Source of the DNA: JAJDYQ01 sp963662865
GTDB lineage: Bacteria > Pseudomonadota > Gammaproteobacteria > JAJDYQ01
DNA length: 64,000 bases
Assembly: GCA_963662865.1 (NCBI GenBank)
Contig: OY759969.1
Span: forward strand, 1,860,001 to 1,924,000
Reading direction: 5' to 3'
Positions 63,637-64,000 of this stretch are shown one piece after another. Under the pieces are notes generated by a model, which had not been told where the DNA came from, made no database searches, and saw nothing but the letters and a program-made list of their open reading frames with translations. Each line of letters starts with the position of its first letter. Position 1 is the stretch's first letter. Made by a program: the position numbers and the translations under genes.

Positions 63637-64000
63637 CTATCTAACGTTATATTGCCTTCGGATATCCCGTAATACCATTAACAACCATGGCCAGAGCAGG
63701 GCACCTGTCAAGGATGGAAACCAGTATGACCAGGTAATACTTACCGTAGATGTCATATCATATATCCACAGCAGCAATGCCTGATAAATGAGCAGGATGA
63801 ATCCTATGACGACTGATTGTTGCCAGAAAGGATACATTCTAAGGCGGAGGTGTAGATGCAGCATGATAAAAGCGACCACAGCGAGGGCCAGGACATGTTG
63901 CCCGAGCAGCGCCCCCTTCAGCACGTCAAGCGCTATGCCCAGTATCCAGGCGACACTGACACCGATACGCTGAGGCAATGCCATGATCCAGTACAATAAT
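63637..64000 (-). CDS. mreD: Rod-shape-determining protein MreD, C-terminal part
   Basis: About 120 codons of MreD, with the N-terminal about 40 residues beyond the window end. YWIMALPQRIGVSVAWILGI followed by LDVLKGALLGQHVLALAVVA and the C-terminal GALLWPWLLMVLRDIRRQYN closely follow the E. coli protein. Several membrane segments are seen. Gene order mreD-mrdA-rodA suggests mreBC upstream, outside the window. Confidence 0.93.
   Translation of the reverse strand, partial: LLYWIMALPQRIGVSVAWILGIALDVLKGALLGQHVLALAVVAFIMLHLHLRLRMYPFWQQSVVIGFILLIYQALLLWIYDMTSTVSITWSYWFPSLTGALLWPWLLMVLRDIRRQYNVR

Overview
The window reads as a gammaproteobacterial chromosome segment. The tRNA-Tyr/Gly/Thr - tuf - tRNA-Trp - secE - nusG - rplKAJL - rpoB order, the yebC-ruvCAB-ybgC-tolQRAB-pal-cpoB block and the mreD-mrdA-rodA-mltB-rlpA block are all typical of that class. 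A tkt-gap-pgk-pyk-fba cluster with a Calvin-cycle-type class II aldolase is compatible with an autotroph (for example a sulfur oxidiser or symbiont), but no RuBisCO or phosphoribulokinase gene is in view, so autotrophy is not shown. I cannot name the species.

Layout. 1-6179 (mostly minus): 5' part of rpoB, the ribosomal stalk genes with an L10 leader, L1, L11, nusG, secE, tRNA-Trp, tuf and three more tRNAs, driven by a strong sigma70-type promoter at 6151-6179. 6272-15416: the phosphate regulon, with phoBR forward behind a three-repeat Pho box, and pstSCAB-phoU plus a methyltransferase gene in reverse behind a second Pho box. 15472-26943: an accessory, defence-like island. It holds an orphan HigA-type antitoxin, a HTH/ImmA-like protein whose HExxH motif reads HKLGH, an m5C methyltransferase with a MutL/MORC-like GHKL ATPase carrying a C-terminal PD-(D/E)XK motif, a complete type III restriction-modification pair (mod/res) with a mosaic mod gene, and a small operon of a membrane-anchored dCTP-deaminase-like protein, a ClpP-fold protease C-terminal fragment and a 52-residue protein. 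26947-30183: an ABC-2 exporter and queC/queE; queE carries an apparent one-base deletion in an A5/T5 run. 30226-39284: cpoB (with nine 81-bp repeats), pal, tolB, tolA, tolR, tolQ, ybgC, ruvB, ruvA, ruvC and a YebC-family regulator. 39530-46582: one giant gene for a Calx-beta-repeat surface protein with a C-terminal beta-barrel, with a 23-base C tract just inside the start. 46887-54653: a thiol-redox protein and the carbon-metabolism cluster. 54789-56536: an AAA ATPase plus DUF4276/TOPRIM pair resembling a split OLD nuclease. 56655-64000: a YyaL/DUF255 protein and the cell-shape/peptidoglycan cluster running off the window end inside mreD.

The parts most worth attention are the apparently phase-variable giant adhesin, the GHKL-nuclease/m5C methyltransferase pair, the dCTP-deaminase-like membrane operon, the ATPase-TOPRIM pair, and the repeat expansion in the periplasmic linker of CpoB. 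No CRISPR array, insertion sequence, integrase or rRNA was seen.
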